Below, one piece after another: positions 7,153-16,340 of a stretch of DNA of 64,000 nucleotides. The stretch's first letter is position 1. The number at the start of each line of letters is the position of its first letter. Below the pieces are notes generated by a model. That model saw nothing but the letters and a program-made list of their open reading frames with translations. It had not been told where the DNA came from and did not search any database. Made by a program: the position numbers and the translations under genes. Where the stretch lies: contig JBCCIS010000008.1 of the NCBI GenBank assembly GCA_039028155.1, positions 1 to 64,000 of the forward strand, written 5' to 3'. The stretch is from Pseudomonadota bacterium. GTDB taxonomy: Bacteria > Pseudomonadota > Alphaproteobacteria > SP197.

Positions 7153-8376
7153 ATGCCTGATAAGCCGCACGCGACAGCCAGTGAGGATGCACCGCCGACG
7201 GCGCCGAGACCGGCGCGGCGTCCGCTGCTGATCATCCTGATTCTGGTCGCGGCCATGGGCCCGCTGGCGTTGCAGATCCTGGTGCCCTCCATGCCCGGGC
7301 TGGTCGAGGTCTTCGCGCAGCCCTATCACGTCGTGCAGCTCTCGCTGATGCTATTCCTGATCGGACTGGCGGTGGCGCAGCTCATCTACGGGCCGTTGTC
7401 GGACCGCTTCGGCCGCCGCCCGATCATGCTGGCGGGTATCGGGATCTATCTTGTCGGGACGCTGGTCTGCATGCTCGCGCCGACGATCGAGGTTCTGTTG
7501 GCCGGACGCATTATGCAGGCGGTCGGCGGCTGCGCCGGCATGGTGCTGAGCCGAGCGATCGTGAGAGATCTCTACGAGCGCGACCGCGCGGCCAGCATGA
7601 TCGCCTACATCACCGTTGCCATGGTTGTCGCGCCGATGATCGGTCCCATCATCGGCAGCTCGCTCGACCTGTGGCTGGGATGGCAGGCGGTGTTCGGCTT
7701 TGTGCTCGCCTATGGCGTTCTGGTCATGGCAGCGTGTCTGTTCGGTCTGCATGAAACACTGAAGCAGCGTGTTGTGATGTCACGCACCGCCGATCTGGTG
7801 AACGGCTTCGGCTACTTGCTGCGCTCGCGCGCGTTCCTGGGCTACAGCCTACAGGTCAGCTTCACGTCCGGCACTTTCTTCAGCTTTCTGGGTGGCGCCG
7901 CTTATGTTGTCGTCGACGTGCTGGGCGGCACGGCGATCGACTACGGTATGTGGTTCCTGCTGATCTCGGCAGGTTACATGTCCGGCAACTTCATGGCTGG
8001 GCGCATCACCCCACGGGTGGGGTCAGATAACATGATCACGCTGGGCACGTTCATTTCGATGCTGGGCACGATCGCGTTGCTGATTGTGACGCTGGCCGGC
8101 GGCCTGACCATCGCGTCCCTGTTCCTGGTTTGCATCAGCGTCTCGTTCGGCAATGGGTTTGCCATGCCCAACGGTTTCGCCGGCGCGGTCAGTGTCGATC
8201 CCAACCGCGCGGGCGCCGCATCGGGGCTGTGCGGCTTCATGCAGATGACCATCTCTGCCGCGATGATGCGCGGCGTCGGCGTCTGGCTCGACCAGACCGC
8301 CGTGCCGATGGTGGTGATGATGCTGACCGGCGCGGTGCTCGCCTTTCTCGTCCATCAGTGGGGCACACGGCGCTGA
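7153..8376 (+). CDS. MFS transporter, Bcr/CflA drug-resistance type
   Basis: 407 residues with about twelve hydrophobic segments. The first cytoplasmic loop carries the MFS signature GPLSDRFGRRPIML, and the next half-loop contains the RIMQAVGGCAGMVLSRAIVRDLY region typical of Bcr/CflA proton-driven drug exporters. The inner membrane is the expected location. The start at 7153 is placed just before the cytoplasmic N-terminus PDKPHATAS; an upstream in-frame extension would cover the 18-nt tandem repeats and is low-complexity Arg/Ala, so it was rejected. A GTG immediately before the ATG is an alternative. Expression is probably from the repeat-containing intergenic region. Confidence 0.85.
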   Translation: MPDKPHATASEDAPPTAPRPARRPLLIILILVAAMGPLALQILVPSMPGLVEVFAQPYHVVQLSLMLFLIGLAVAQLIYGPLSDRFGRRPIMLAGIGIYLVGTLVCMLAPTIEVLLAGRIMQAVGGCAGMVLSRAIVRDLYERDRAASMIAYITVAMVVAPMIGPIIGSSLDLWLGWQAVFGFVLAYGVLVMAACLFGLHETLKQRVVMSRTADLVNGFGYLLRSRAFLGYSLQVSFTSGTFFSFLGGAAYVVVDVLGGTAIDYGMWFLLISAGYMSGNFMAGRITPRVGSDNMITLGTFISMLGTIALLIVTLAGGLTIASLFLVCISVSFGNGFAMPNGFAGAVSVDPNRAGAASGLCGFMQMTISAAMMRGVGVWLDQTAVPMVVMMLTGAVLAFLVHQWGTRR

Positions 8377-8441
8377 CAGTCCGGTTCGGCGCCCCTATGA
8401 TGCACCGCAACATGAGATCATGAGATGGTGATGAGGTGGTA

Positions 8442-9416
8442 ATGAAGGCGGTGCGGTGTGTGGAACTGGGTGGACCCGACAAGCTTGAGGTCGCGGAGGT
8501 GTCCGTGCCGGAGCCCGGTGACGGCGAGGTGCGTCTGAAGGTCGCAGGCTGCGGCGTCAACTTCGCGGACTCCCTGATCATCCAGGGCAAGTATCAGCAC
8601 AAACCGGACCTGCCGTTCACGCCCGGCATGGAGGTCGCCGGCACCATCACGGCGGTTGGCGCCGGCGTTGCTGCGGTGGAAGTCGGCCAGACGGTGATCG
8701 GCATGACCGGCACCGGCGGCTTTGCCGAGGAGGTCGTGTGCCCGGCGCGCGACGTCATGGCGTGTCCCGACGGCTTGGACCCGGTGGTTGCCGCGTCGCT
8801 ACCGGTCGCATACGGCACCGCCCATCTGGGGCTTGATCACCGGGCGCACCTGCGGCCGGGCGAGACGCTCCTGGTACATGGCGCATCAGGCGGCGTCGGT
8901 CTGGCGGCCGTCGAGGTCGGCAAGGCTATGGGTGCGACCGTGATCGCGACGGCAAGCAGCGCCGACAAACTGGCGCTTGCCGGTGAGCATGGCGCCGATC
9001 ACCTGATCAACTACACGGACGGGCCGTTCAAGGACGAGGTCAAGGCGCTTACCGACAGGCGCGGTGCCGATGTCATCTTCGATCCTGTCGGTGGTGACGT
9101 CTTCGACCAATCCCTGCGTTGCATCGCCTGGGAGGGCCGCATCCTGGTCGTCGGTTTTGCATCAGGCCGCATACCCGAGGCGCCGGCCAACCTGACCTTG
9201 GTCAAGAACATGGCCATCATGGGTGTGTTCTGGGGCGCTTACCGCGATAAGGATCCGGCCGTGATGACCGCGTCGTTCGCGCAACTGTCGGACTGGCTGG
9301 TAGCCGGCAAGCTGAAGCCGCTGGTATCAAAGACCTACGGTCTGGACGATACGGCCCAGGCGATCACCGACCTGATGGAACGCCGCGCGAAGGGTAAGAT
9401 TGTCGTGACGCCCTGA
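8442..9416 (+). CDS. NADPH:quinone oxidoreductase-like (zinc-free MDR family)
   Basis: 324 residues of the medium-chain dehydrogenase/reductase family without zinc-ligand cysteines. The N-terminal GroES-like domain (GCGVNFADSLIIQGKY) is followed by a Rossmann domain with the NADP-binding motif HGASGGVGLAAVEVGKAMG at about 146-164. The family reduces quinones or acts as enoyl/crotonyl-CoA reductase; this member looks most like the quinone oxidoreductase branch. The start at 8442 has GAGGTGG immediately upstream. It follows the MFS gene by 65 nt on the same strand and converges with the purine phosphorylase gene 8 nt beyond its stop. Confidence 0.85.
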   Translation: MKAVRCVELGGPDKLEVAEVSVPEPGDGEVRLKVAGCGVNFADSLIIQGKYQHKPDLPFTPGMEVAGTITAVGAGVAAVEVGQTVIGMTGTGGFAEEVVCPARDVMACPDGLDPVVAASLPVAYGTAHLGLDHRAHLRPGETLLVHGASGGVGLAAVEVGKAMGATVIATASSADKLALAGEHGADHLINYTDGPFKDEVKALTDRRGADVIFDPVGGDVFDQSLRCIAWEGRILVVGFASGRIPEAPANLTLVKNMAIMGVFWGAYRDKDPAVMTASFAQLSDWLVAGKLKPLVSKTYGLDDTAQAITDLMERRAKGKIVVTP

Positions 9417-9424
9417 GGGCTGGG

Positions 9425-10237
9425 CTATGCGCGCTGCGGCCAGGCCGCGATCAGGGCGGACAACAAGGCCTCGATATCCTGGGCGGCTGCAGCCGCTGTC
9501 TCCATGACCTCATCGGCGCTCGGCGGCGTCTCGACCAGACCCGCCGCCATGTTCGTCATCAGCGAAAGGCCGAGCACACGCAAGCCCGCTTGGCGCGCGG
9601 CGATAACCTCCTGCACCGTCGACATGCCGACCGCATCCGCGCCCAAGGTGCGGAAGGCTCTGATCTCCGCCGGCGTCTCGAAACTGGGCCCGGTGACTGC
9701 CAGATAAACGCCTTCGGCCAGGAGCACGCCCACATTGTCCGCGACACGGTGTGCGAGCTGGCGAAGCTCGCCGTCATAGGCGCCGTTCATCGGCACGAAC
9801 CGTTCACCGAGAGCAGGGCTATGTGGGCCGGCCAGCGTGTTCGCGCCCTGCAGGTTGATATGGTCGCGGATCACCATGATGCGGCCCGGTGGTGCTTCGG
9901 GGTCGAGCGAGCCCGCCGCGTTGGTGACGATCAGGCTGTGGCAGCCAAGTTCAGCGAGGGTCCGGATGGGAACGGCGAGCTGGGCCGCTGCGACGCCTTC
10001 ATAGAGATGCGCGCGGCCATTGAGGCAGGCGACCGCGCGCCCATCGATTGTCCCCAATACCAATTCGCCCGGATGGGTCTGATTGGTGCAGGGTGGAAAC
10101 CCGTCGAGATCGCCATAGGGAAGGCGGACCGCGGCGTCGATTTGGTCGGCGAAGCCGGAAAGGCCCGAGCCCAGAACAAGACCGACCTCCGGGACCAGGT
10201 CCTTGGCGCTGTCACGGATCTGTTCGGCGGCGCTCAT
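9425..10237 (-). CDS. punA: Purine nucleoside phosphorylase (trimeric PNP family)
   Basis: 270 residues of the low-molecular-mass PNP family, which splits inosine, guanosine or xanthosine with phosphate into base and ribose-1-phosphate. Visible motifs are the phosphate-binding [11 protein letters not shown] near the N-terminus, [29 protein letters not shown] and [13 protein letters not shown]. Its ATG overlaps the stop of the upstream phosphoribosyltransferase gene by 4 nt (ATGA), so the two are translationally coupled. Together they release and recapture guanine/xanthine bases, a purine salvage pair. Confidence 0.9.
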   Translation of the reverse strand: MSAAEQIRDSAKDLVPEVGLVLGSGLSGFADQIDAAVRLPYGDLDGFPPCTNQTHPGELVLGTIDGRAVACLNGRAHLYEGVAAAQLAVPIRTLAELGCHSLIVTNAAGSLDPEAPPGRIMVIRDHINLQGANTLAGPHSPALGERFVPMNGAYDGELRQLAHRVADNVGVLLAEGVYLAVTGPSFETPAEIRAFRTLGADAVGMSTVQEVIAARQAGLRVLGLSLMTNMAAGLVETPPSADEVMETAAAAAQDIEALLSALIAAWPQRA

Positions 10238-10716
10238 CCCTGGCCGCGGCGTTCGGCCAGCGGCTCGGCATAATGCAGCTCGGTATCCCAGGGGAAGTGA
10301 ATCCAGGTGTCCTGGCTGACCTCAGTCAAGAACAGGTCGACCAGTGGCCGGCCTTCCGGCTTGGCGTAGACTGTCGCGAAGAACGCCTTGGGCAGCATGT
10401 CGCGCACGACGCGGGCGGTCTTGCCGGTGTCGACGAGATCGTCGATCAGAAGCGTGCCCTCGCCGTCGCCAACGACGCCCTTCAGAATGCTCATCTCCCC
10501 CTGATCCTGATGGTCATAGGACGCGATGCAGACAGTGTCGACCAGGCGGATGTCCAGTTCGCGCGCGACAATGGCCGCCGGCACCAGACCGCCGCGCGTG
10601 ATGGCGACGATGCGCGACCACGTCCCCATGCCGTTGAGCCGCCACGATAGGGCGCGCGTATCGCGGTGGAGCTGATCCCACGAAACGGTGAAGTTCTTGT
10701 CCGGCGGCATGTCCAT
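10234..10716 (-). CDS. gpt: Xanthine-guanine phosphoribosyltransferase
   Basis: 160 residues, close to the 152 of E. coli Gpt, with matching landmarks throughout: [18 protein letters not shown], the [12 protein letters not shown] stretch, the PRPP-binding [11 protein letters not shown] at about 90-100, [10 protein letters not shown] and [10 protein letters not shown]. It converts xanthine or guanine plus PRPP to the nucleotide. The start at 10716 gives MDMPPDKNF; a second ATG two codons on is possible. A longer upstream extension has no similarity and was rejected. It is the first gene of the gpt-phosphorylase pair and is divergent from an EamA transporter. Confidence 0.93.
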   Translation of the reverse strand: MDMPPDKNFTVSWDQLHRDTRALSWRLNGMGTWSRIVAITRGGLVPAAIVARELDIRLVDTVCIASYDHQDQGEMSILKGVVGDGEGTLLIDDLVDTGKTARVVRDMLPKAFFATVYAKPEGRPLVDLFLTEVSQDTWIHFPWDTELHYAEPLAERRGQG

Positions 10717-10813
10717 GGCTGCCTGTGTAGCGCCATGAAGACGGTGCCGTAAAGCGGACGTGCAGAATTGACGAGCTGATCGGTACGAATCTGCTTTTCC
10801 CGGAGCGGTTTTG

Positions 10814-10828
10814 GTGAAACGTTTCGCT
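10814..10828. promoter_or_regulatory. Candidate LacI/PurR-type operator
   Basis: The perfect palindrome GAAACGTTTC (10816-10825), with a central CG and flanking bases GT/GC, has the form bound by LacI-family repressors, including PurR-like proteins. It lies between gpt (minus) and the EamA transporter (plus), so it could control purine salvage, the transporter, or both. A single site; no regulator is in the window. Confidence 0.35.
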
Positions 10829-10866
10829 TGGCAAAGGGGCCTGCGATCGCAAGGGGAAAGCACGCC

Positions 10867-11847
10867 ATGAGCGAGCAAGCGGTTACCGCTCAGCCGCGCG
10901 ACGAGACGGTCAAGGGCATCCTGTTCCTGTTGCTCGCGATCGCCATCTTCTCGATCCAGGATGTGATCGTAAAGGAGATGAGCACGAGCTATCCGGTGCT
11001 GGAGTTCGTCTTTGGACGCTCGCTCGCATCGTTGCTGCCGGTCATCTTTTTGGTGTGGCTGGAGACGAGGGGCAAGGGCTTCACGACGAAGCGGCCCCTG
11101 TTCCATGCGGCGCGCGGCTTCATCATGCTGCTCGCCTATACGACTTATTACCTGGCGGTCGCGTCGATGCCGCTTGCCGCCGCTGTTGCGGTGTTCTTCG
11201 CCGGGCCGCTCTTCGTGACGGCGATCTCGGCAATCTTCATGGGTGAACAGGTCGGTCCCAGGCGCTGGACGGCTGTCGTTGTCGGCTTCATCGGTGTTCT
11301 GGTGGTCATGCGTCCGGACATCGACGACATGGACCTCGGCGCGATCTTCGCTGTCGCTTCAGCATTTTTCTATGCCATCAGCGTTGTCATGACACGCTCG
11401 TTGGGCCGCACCGAAAGTGGCGCCAGCATGGTGCTATCGCAATCGTTGATTTACCTGCTGTTCTCCGGTTTGGCAGGTCTCGCTATGCAGGACATCGCCG
11501 TCGACCGCGATGCCCATGCGGGCATCCAGTTTCTTTTGCGTGGCTGGATCATACCCGACTGGGAGGGCATAGGCTTGATGGTCCTTTGCGGATTGATCGC
11601 GACGATCGGTTTCTACGGCATCGCCCAGGCCTATCGCATCGGAGCATCAAGCGCGGTCGCGCCGTTCGAATACAGCGGCATCCTGTGGGGCACATTCTGG
11701 GGTTTCGTCATCTGGACTGAAGTGCCTGACTTCTGGACCATCGTCGGCATCGTCATCATCGTCGGCAGCGGCATTTACGTCCTGCGTCGCGAGGCCCAGG
11801 TCGGGCGCAAGGTCGTCACCGGCCGCAGCCTTCGCAACCGCATGTGA
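10867..11847 (+). CDS. EamA/DMT-family transporter
   Basis: 326 residues with about ten hydrophobic segments arranged as two EamA repeats, the drug/metabolite transporter layout. The first repeat begins at [18 protein letters not shown] and contains the conserved positive segment [29 protein letters not shown]; the second has [23 protein letters not shown]. These proteins export amino acids, metabolites or nucleobase analogues; this one cannot be assigned a substrate. The ATG at 10867 has AAGGGGAAA upstream. It is divergent from gpt and shares the palindrome-bearing intergenic region. Confidence 0.85.
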   Translation: MSEQAVTAQPRDETVKGILFLLLAIAIFSIQDVIVKEMSTSYPVLEFVFGRSLASLLPVIFLVWLETRGKGFTTKRPLFHAARGFIMLLAYTTYYLAVASMPLAAAVAVFFAGPLFVTAISAIFMGEQVGPRRWTAVVVGFIGVLVVMRPDIDDMDLGAIFAVASAFFYAISVVMTRSLGRTESGASMVLSQSLIYLLFSGLAGLAMQDIAVDRDAHAGIQFLLRGWIIPDWEGIGLMVLCGLIATIGFYGIAQAYRIGASSAVAPFEYSGILWGTFWGFVIWTEVPDFWTIVGIVIIVGSGIYVLRREAQVGRKVVTGRSLRNRM

Positions 11848-11905
11848 CGCTTGACGCCCGCCGTTCGTGCGCCATGCTGCCCGCCACGACTCCAGGGAGG
11901 TGATC

Positions 11906-12832
11906 ATGAGCGAGCGGCCTAATGAACGCGTGGCGTACTTCAACGGCGAGATCATTCCCGAAAGCCATGTGCTCGTGCCGTTTCGTGACCGCGGTTTCCG
12001 ATGGGGCGACGGCGCGTTCGACACGGAGCGCACGGTCGACGGCAAGATCTTTAAGCTGGGCCCGCATATCGACCGCCTCTACCGCTCCTTGCGTTACCTA
12101 AGGATCGACATCGACGAGACGCCGGATGAGCTTGCCGCGGCGACCGAAGAAGTCGTTGCAAAGAACCTATCCTTGCTGCCGGAAGGCGAGGATTACTGGG
12201 TATTCCAGAATGTGTCTCGTGGTGCCGACTGGATCGGCGACGAACCGAATAAGCGCGAGGGGCCAACGGTCATCGTCCATGTTCAGCCGCTGCCGCTGCG
12301 CCCGCGCGCGACGCTGTTCCGCGACGGCATCGAGCTGATGACCGCGCCGATCCGCCGCACACCGCCGGAAGCGCAAAGCCCGCGCGCCAAGCTGACCAAC
12401 TATATCAATGTGACACTTGCCGATATGCATGTGAAGTCGCAGAACCCACAGGCCTGGGCGGCGCTCTTGGACGTCAACGGCAACCTGAACGAGGGCACCG
12501 GCCAGAACATGTTTCTGGTGCGCGATGGCGGTTTGCTGACACCGCGTGGCGAGATGGTGCTGGAGGGCGTCAGCCGACAGACCGTCTTCGAGCTTGCCGA
12601 GACCTGCAGCATTGAGGTGCGCGAGGCCGATCTGGATCTGTTCGACGCCTATACGGCCGATGAGGCCTTTCTGTCATCGACCAGCCTGTGCATCTGCCCG
12701 GTCAGGAGCATCGACAACCGGCCGCTGGCGAACCCGGCGATCCCGGGGCCGGTCACGCGGCGCCTGATGGATGCCTATAAGGACATGATCGATTTCGACT
12801 TCGAGCAGCAATACCTGCAGTTCTTAAACTGA
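11906..12832 (+). CDS. Class IV aminotransferase (PLP, ilvE/Dat-like)
   Basis: 308 residues of the fold type IV PLP enzymes: branched-chain aminotransferase, D-amino-acid aminotransferase and aminodeoxychorismate lyase. The N-terminal RDRGFRWGDGAFDTERTVDGKIFKLGPHIDRL is diagnostic, the PLP lysine is probably K162 (SPRAKLTNYINV), and LNEGTGQNMFLVRDG carries the conserved Glu/Asn. It most resembles a branched-chain-type enzyme, but the acceptor is uncertain. The start at 11906 has a near-ideal AGGGAGGTGATC upstream. The 3' end overlaps the convergent acidic-protein gene by 9 nt. Confidence 0.85.
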   Translation: MSERPNERVAYFNGEIIPESHVLVPFRDRGFRWGDGAFDTERTVDGKIFKLGPHIDRLYRSLRYLRIDIDETPDELAAATEEVVAKNLSLLPEGEDYWVFQNVSRGADWIGDEPNKREGPTVIVHVQPLPLRPRATLFRDGIELMTAPIRRTPPEAQSPRAKLTNYINVTLADMHVKSQNPQAWAALLDVNGNLNEGTGQNMFLVRDGGLLTPRGEMVLEGVSRQTVFELAETCSIEVREADLDLFDAYTADEAFLSSTSLCICPVRSIDNRPLANPAIPGPVTRRLMDAYKDMIDFDFEQQYLQFLN

Positions 12833-13213
12833 CGTCTCGTCTTCGCCGTCCGTCTCGTCTTCGTCTTCCATGCCGGCGGGCGCGTTGGTGACGTAGATAT
12901 CGCCGTCTTTTTCGACCAGCAGGATGTCGCCTTCGATGCGGTCTTCTTCGTCGGAGGCTTCGTTCAGCAGAAACCACACGGTGGCCGTCGCGGCGATCTG
13001 GGCTTCCAGGATGTTCTCGTCGATCAGTTCCGCGCCGATCCTGACATTGGCGCTGAGCATCGCGAGCGCCTTCTCGAACGCGTCGTCCAGGTCGGTATCG
13101 CCGCTGGAGAGGTTGCTGGCGACAGTCTGATAGTGCAGATCGTCGACCTCGAACACGAAGGTCTCGCGGCCTTCGTCATCGTCACCGAGATTGTAATAGA
13201 CCCGACGTGTCAT
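12824..13213 (-). CDS. Acidic protein of unknown function
   Basis: 129 residues, strongly acidic, with a Glu/Asp-rich C-terminus (MEDEDETDGEDE). No signal peptide or membrane segment. The middle (DDAFEKALAMLSANVRIGAELIDENILEAQIAATATVWFLLNEA) looks like amphipathic helix followed by strands. The N-terminal part is MTRRVYYNLGDDDEGRETFVFEVDDLHY. I do not recognise the family. It lies tail-to-tail with the aminotransferase and 11 nt downstream of the lipoprotein gene on the same strand, so it may be cotranscribed with that gene. Confidence 0.6.
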   Translation of the reverse strand: MTRRVYYNLGDDDEGRETFVFEVDDLHYQTVASNLSSGDTDLDDAFEKALAMLSANVRIGAELIDENILEAQIAATATVWFLLNEASDEEDRIEGDILLVEKDGDIYVTNAPAGMEDEDETDGEDETSV

Positions 13214-13224
13214 ACGGGTCCCGC

Positions 13225-13875
13225 CTACGATGCGGTGTCGGAGGCTTGCGCGAACGACACGGCCGGCATCACGTCATCGGGCGACCAGCCGCCAACCCAT
13301 TCGTCCAGTCCGACGACTTCCGGTGGTACGCCGTTGCCGTGGAACCAAGAATCGACGACGTAGAGTTCGCCGCTCTCGATCTCGGCCAGGACGGCGGTCG
13401 TGTGTGGCCAGCCGTTGATGAAAAAGCCACGCGAAACGGGAACCCGGGGTTCGTGCCAGTAAAGAAGGCCGGCCTCCTTCAGCATCACCAGATAGGTCGT
13501 CGTGTTGATCGTCTCGTCGATGCAGTCCTGCTGGCCGGCCTCGCCGAACCCGACAAAGGTGCCGCCGACGTCCTCGCTGGTCAGGGTCTTTTCGCCAACC
13601 GCCATCTCAATCCCAGCGATCACCTCGGCGACAAGTCGGCGCTCCTCGGCGGGGTTCTCCGGGGGCTCCATGAGTGGCGCCACCAGGTCATCCCATTCGC
13701 GCGTTAAACTGACCCGTTCACTCAACCGGCAGCCGTAGCCGTGGCAGACCTTGAAGCCAGACGGTTTGGGATCCTTGGCGGTGTGGCGCGCCAAATAGTC
13801 TTCCGCTGGCCGCGTTGTGGTCACGCAGGCGGTCAGCGCCATGGCGCATAGGAACATGGGTATGAGTCGAATCAT
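13225..13875 (-). CDS. Lipoprotein with possible Cys-His-Asp hydrolase triad
   Basis: 216 residues starting with a lipoprotein signal (hydrophobic MFLCAMALTA, lipobox LTAC, modified Cys17). The mature part has two close cysteines (CHGYGC, 44-49), a Cys in QQDCIDETINTTTYL (C118), a His in NGWPHTTAV (H158) and an Asp in LYVVDSWFHGNG (D175). Spacing and contexts (C before a helix, H at a strand start, VDSW) resemble transglutaminase/papain-like cysteine hydrolases; this is inference, and I know no named family for it. The ATG at 13875 is chosen because it begins the signal peptide; an in-frame ATG 26 codons earlier would spoil it. Likely outer- or inner-membrane anchored and periplasm-facing. 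Confidence 0.65.
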   Translation of the reverse strand: MIRLIPMFLCAMALTACVTTTRPAEDYLARHTAKDPKPSGFKVCHGYGCRLSERVSLTREWDDLVAPLMEPPENPAEERRLVAEVIAGIEMAVGEKTLTSEDVGGTFVGFGEAGQQDCIDETINTTTYLVMLKEAGLLYWHEPRVPVSRGFFINGWPHTTAVLAEIESGELYVVDSWFHGNGVPPEVVGLDEWVGGWSPDDVMPAVSFAQASDTAS

Positions 13876-14002
13876 GGAAAACAGCCTGAAAACGGCCCTT
13901 TTTTTGGCGTGCCCCGGAGCGGCGATGCTAGGCCGGTGGTCCCGATGACGCAATCAATGAAATGGTCTCGCTATGGTTGGCCCCATGGCCGAAACGCTCC
14001 GC

Positions 14003-14821
14003 TCAGCCGTTTGCCGCAACACCGTCCTGTTCAGCGCGAAACCGTGTCACCCACTCGTGGTTCGTCCGGTCGAACAGCTTGGCGGTGCCGGGTTCGACAC
14101 CGCTTGCCGTGTCGGGGTCGAGACCGAGACGCACCAGTACCGATTGCAGAACGCCGACCGGATCGGCCGAGAGGGCCTTATAGGTCACGCGGAACGGTTC
14201 TATGTCCTCTCCCGCGAACCAGTCGATCCAGGCCGCGTCCATCGCCATCATCTCGTCGATCTCCTTCTGGATTTGATCGCGGTCGTAGCGAAGCTCTTGG
14301 GGTTCGGAAAGGCGTTCAAGTTCGGTTCCGTCGGGTGCCTGGTGCCACAGTCCAGATTGCTGCGCCTTGATATAGGAGACCGCTTGCTCGACCTTGTCGT
14401 CTCGCGTCAGGTGAAGGAACTGCGTGCGGCCGAACGCGGCTTCGAAGCGCGCGCGATCCGTGGCGATGTCAGGGTACAGGACTGCGAGCTTCGTTGTGAA
14501 GAAGTCGAAGCTGTGGCGCTGCAGTCTGAGCCCGAACATGCCGGTGTCCAGACTGCCCTGCGCGATGGCGGCACGGAACACATCGCGCAAGACTTCAAAC
14601 TCCGATGCCGATGGATTGGGCGAAAGATCGAGCTCGGTCTGCCAACTCGAAACAGACGGCTCGTGAAAGTAGGACTCTGGATTGCCGGAAACACCGGTCG
14701 CGGCCAGCAGCCTGCACAACAGCGTGCTGCCGCTTCTGGGCGACGTGCAAATGACATAGGAGTCGAACGTTGTCGTACTCACGGCCGGGAACCCTCTGTT
14801 TCGCGTGCCGGTAACTCGCAT
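14003..14821 (-). CDS. Stf0-type sulfotransferase
   Basis: 272 residues. The N-terminal PAPS-binding loop CTSPRSGSTLLCRLL at about 25-39 and the following YFHEPSV, GMFGLRLQRHSF and FLHLTRDDKVEQAVSYIKAQQSGLWH segments match the Stf0 (trehalose 2-sulfotransferase-like) family of bacterial sulfotransferases. It would transfer sulfate from PAPS to a carbohydrate or lipid acceptor; the real substrate is unknown. An in-frame GTG at 14782, close to the conserved loop, is an alternative start. No PAPS-synthesis genes lie nearby. Confidence 0.8.
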   Translation of the reverse strand: MRVTGTRNRGFPAVSTTTFDSYVICTSPRSGSTLLCRLLAATGVSGNPESYFHEPSVSSWQTELDLSPNPSASEFEVLRDVFRAAIAQGSLDTGMFGLRLQRHSFDFFTTKLAVLYPDIATDRARFEAAFGRTQFLHLTRDDKVEQAVSYIKAQQSGLWHQAPDGTELERLSEPQELRYDRDQIQKEIDEMMAMDAAWIDWFAGEDIEPFRVTYKALSADPVGVLQSVLVRLGLDPDTASGVEPGTAKLFDRTNHEWVTRFRAEQDGVAANG

Positions 14822-14884
14822 GTCCGTCGCGCCAAGGCAACGACATCGGCCCCGGTCCGGTTACTTCCGGCTGGCTTCGGCACG

Positions 14885-16228
14885 TCACTTCGGCAGTTGA
14901 AGAAGCTCCTTCATCAGCCTGACGCCGAACCGTCCTTGGAACTTCAGCTTGCGCAGTGGCGGGATGGCGAAGCGCGGCAGTGGCTGTGACATGGTCGCGG
15001 GGATGGCGGTGTTCGCCCGGCCGCTGATCAGACCAGCGATGGTACGTCCCGACCATGTCGCCATGGCGACGCCGTTGCCGTGATAGGCCAGACTATAGAA
15101 GACGCCGGGATCATCCTTCACCTCGCCCAGATGTGTCATGCGATCGGCGGTCAGGCAAACAAAGCCGCGCCAGGTGTAATCGAAAGGAACGTCGCGCCAG
15201 GCCGGGAACATGGTGGCGACCCGCCGCTTCAAGAACGCCGCCCAACGCTGCCCCGATCCAGGCGAACCGGACATGCCGCCGGCGCCGCCCAGGATCAGGC
15301 GCCGGTCCGGCAGAACACGGAAATAGCTGAACATGGTCCTGGTATCGTAGAGCGGCTCCTGCGATGACCAGTTGTGCGCCTTCAGTTCGTCATCGGTTAG
15401 TGGCCTGGTCGCGACGATTTGCGAGATTATCGGCAAAAGGCACCCGTCGAAGGCCGGGTGCAGGTCATCGCGGGTAAACCCGTTGGTCGCGACCAGGACC
15501 TTCGGTGCCGTCACGCTGCCGCCGGGCGTCAGCAAGCGGTGCTTGCCGCCTTCGCGCCGCCAGCCGGTCACCGGGCTTTGGCCGTGAACAATGGCGCCAT
15601 GACGCTGGGCGAGCCTGGCAAGCTCGCGTGCATACTTCATCGGATGCAGGCCAAAGCCGAAGGGGAACAGCATGGCGCCATGGACGGCCGGACCGCGATA
15701 ACCGCGTTCGAAAAACGCCTCGGCCGATAGAAGTTCGCAGTCAAAGCCGCCCAGCTGCCGCCACATGGCGACCTCGTCCTTGAGCTCATCGTTGGCGCGC
15801 GGCGTATGGGCGACGCAGTACTCGCCGTCACCCTGGCGATCGATGGCGAGACCCTCGGATGCCGCGAGATCACCGACCAGATCGATCGATGCGCGCTGGG
15901 TATCGATGTTCTCGCGCGCGACCTCCGCACCGAACTTCTCGGCGATCTCGTTCGCCCCCAGGCCCGCGCCGCCGAAGCAACAATGCCCGCCATTGCGTCC
16001 GGACGCGCCCCAGCCGGGCACGCCGGCCTCCAGAATGCGCACGGACATCTGGCTGTCGCGAAGCAGGTGGTAGGCCGCCGACAGGCCGGTATAGCCGCCG
16101 CCGATGATGGCGACGTCGCAGTGTTCGTCACCGTCGAGCGGCGCGCAGTCGGTGACGGGATCGCCGGCGCTTGCTTCCCAATAGCTGCCGACGGCCGCGT
16201 CCCGGTCGTACATGACATCGTGATACAT
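14885..16228 (-). CDS. FAD-dependent oxidoreductase, PuuB-like
   Basis: 447 residues of the DAO superfamily. The sequence SYWEASAG precedes the dinucleotide-binding motif IIGGGYTGLSAAYHL at about 41-55, and GWGASGRNGGHCCFG follows, the signature of gamma-glutamylputrescine oxidase (PuuB/OrdL) and related amine oxidases. The C-terminal part has LAYHGNGVAMATWSGRTIAGL, the usual FAD-contact region. Polyamine or other primary-amine oxidation is likely, but no other puu gene is present here. The gene is preceded by a minus-strand terminator at 16306-16340, so it has its own promoter between about 16230 and 16306. Confidence 0.8.
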   Translation of the reverse strand: MYHDVMYDRDAAVGSYWEASAGDPVTDCAPLDGDEHCDVAIIGGGYTGLSAAYHLLRDSQMSVRILEAGVPGWGASGRNGGHCCFGGAGLGANEIAEKFGAEVARENIDTQRASIDLVGDLAASEGLAIDRQGDGEYCVAHTPRANDELKDEVAMWRQLGGFDCELLSAEAFFERGYRGPAVHGAMLFPFGFGLHPMKYARELARLAQRHGAIVHGQSPVTGWRREGGKHRLLTPGGSVTAPKVLVATNGFTRDDLHPAFDGCLLPIISQIVATRPLTDDELKAHNWSSQEPLYDTRTMFSYFRVLPDRRLILGGAGGMSGSPGSGQRWAAFLKRRVATMFPAWRDVPFDYTWRGFVCLTADRMTHLGEVKDDPGVFYSLAYHGNGVAMATWSGRTIAGLISGRANTAIPATMSQPLPRFAIPPLRKLKFQGRFGVRLMKELLQLPK

Positions 16229-16305
16229 GGGGGCCCTCTAAGGTGTAGAACGCGGCAAGGCCCTGCATAACCCATCCCGCTGCCGTCGGCTACGCGGCGG
16301 GCGCG

Positions 16306-16340
16306 GGCAAGAAAAAAGGGGCCGGTGGAACCGGCCCCTT
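16306..16340 (-). terminator. Intrinsic terminator (minus strand)
   Basis: A perfect 10-bp stem (AAGGGGCCGG / CCGGCCCCTT, 16316-16340) with a 5-nt loop, followed on the minus strand by a run of six T then C (16311-16317). This is a strong rho-independent terminator pointing left, yet no recognisable protein gene on the minus strand ends there, which supports a small RNA gene immediately to the right. Confidence 0.85.

Noticed and set aside
6738-7292. ORFs through the 18-nt repeats that would extend the MFS or dehydrogenase proteins
   Set aside because: Low-complexity Arg/Ala or Gly/Ser/Leu sequence, no ribosome binding site and no homology-like pattern; real N-termini begin after them.
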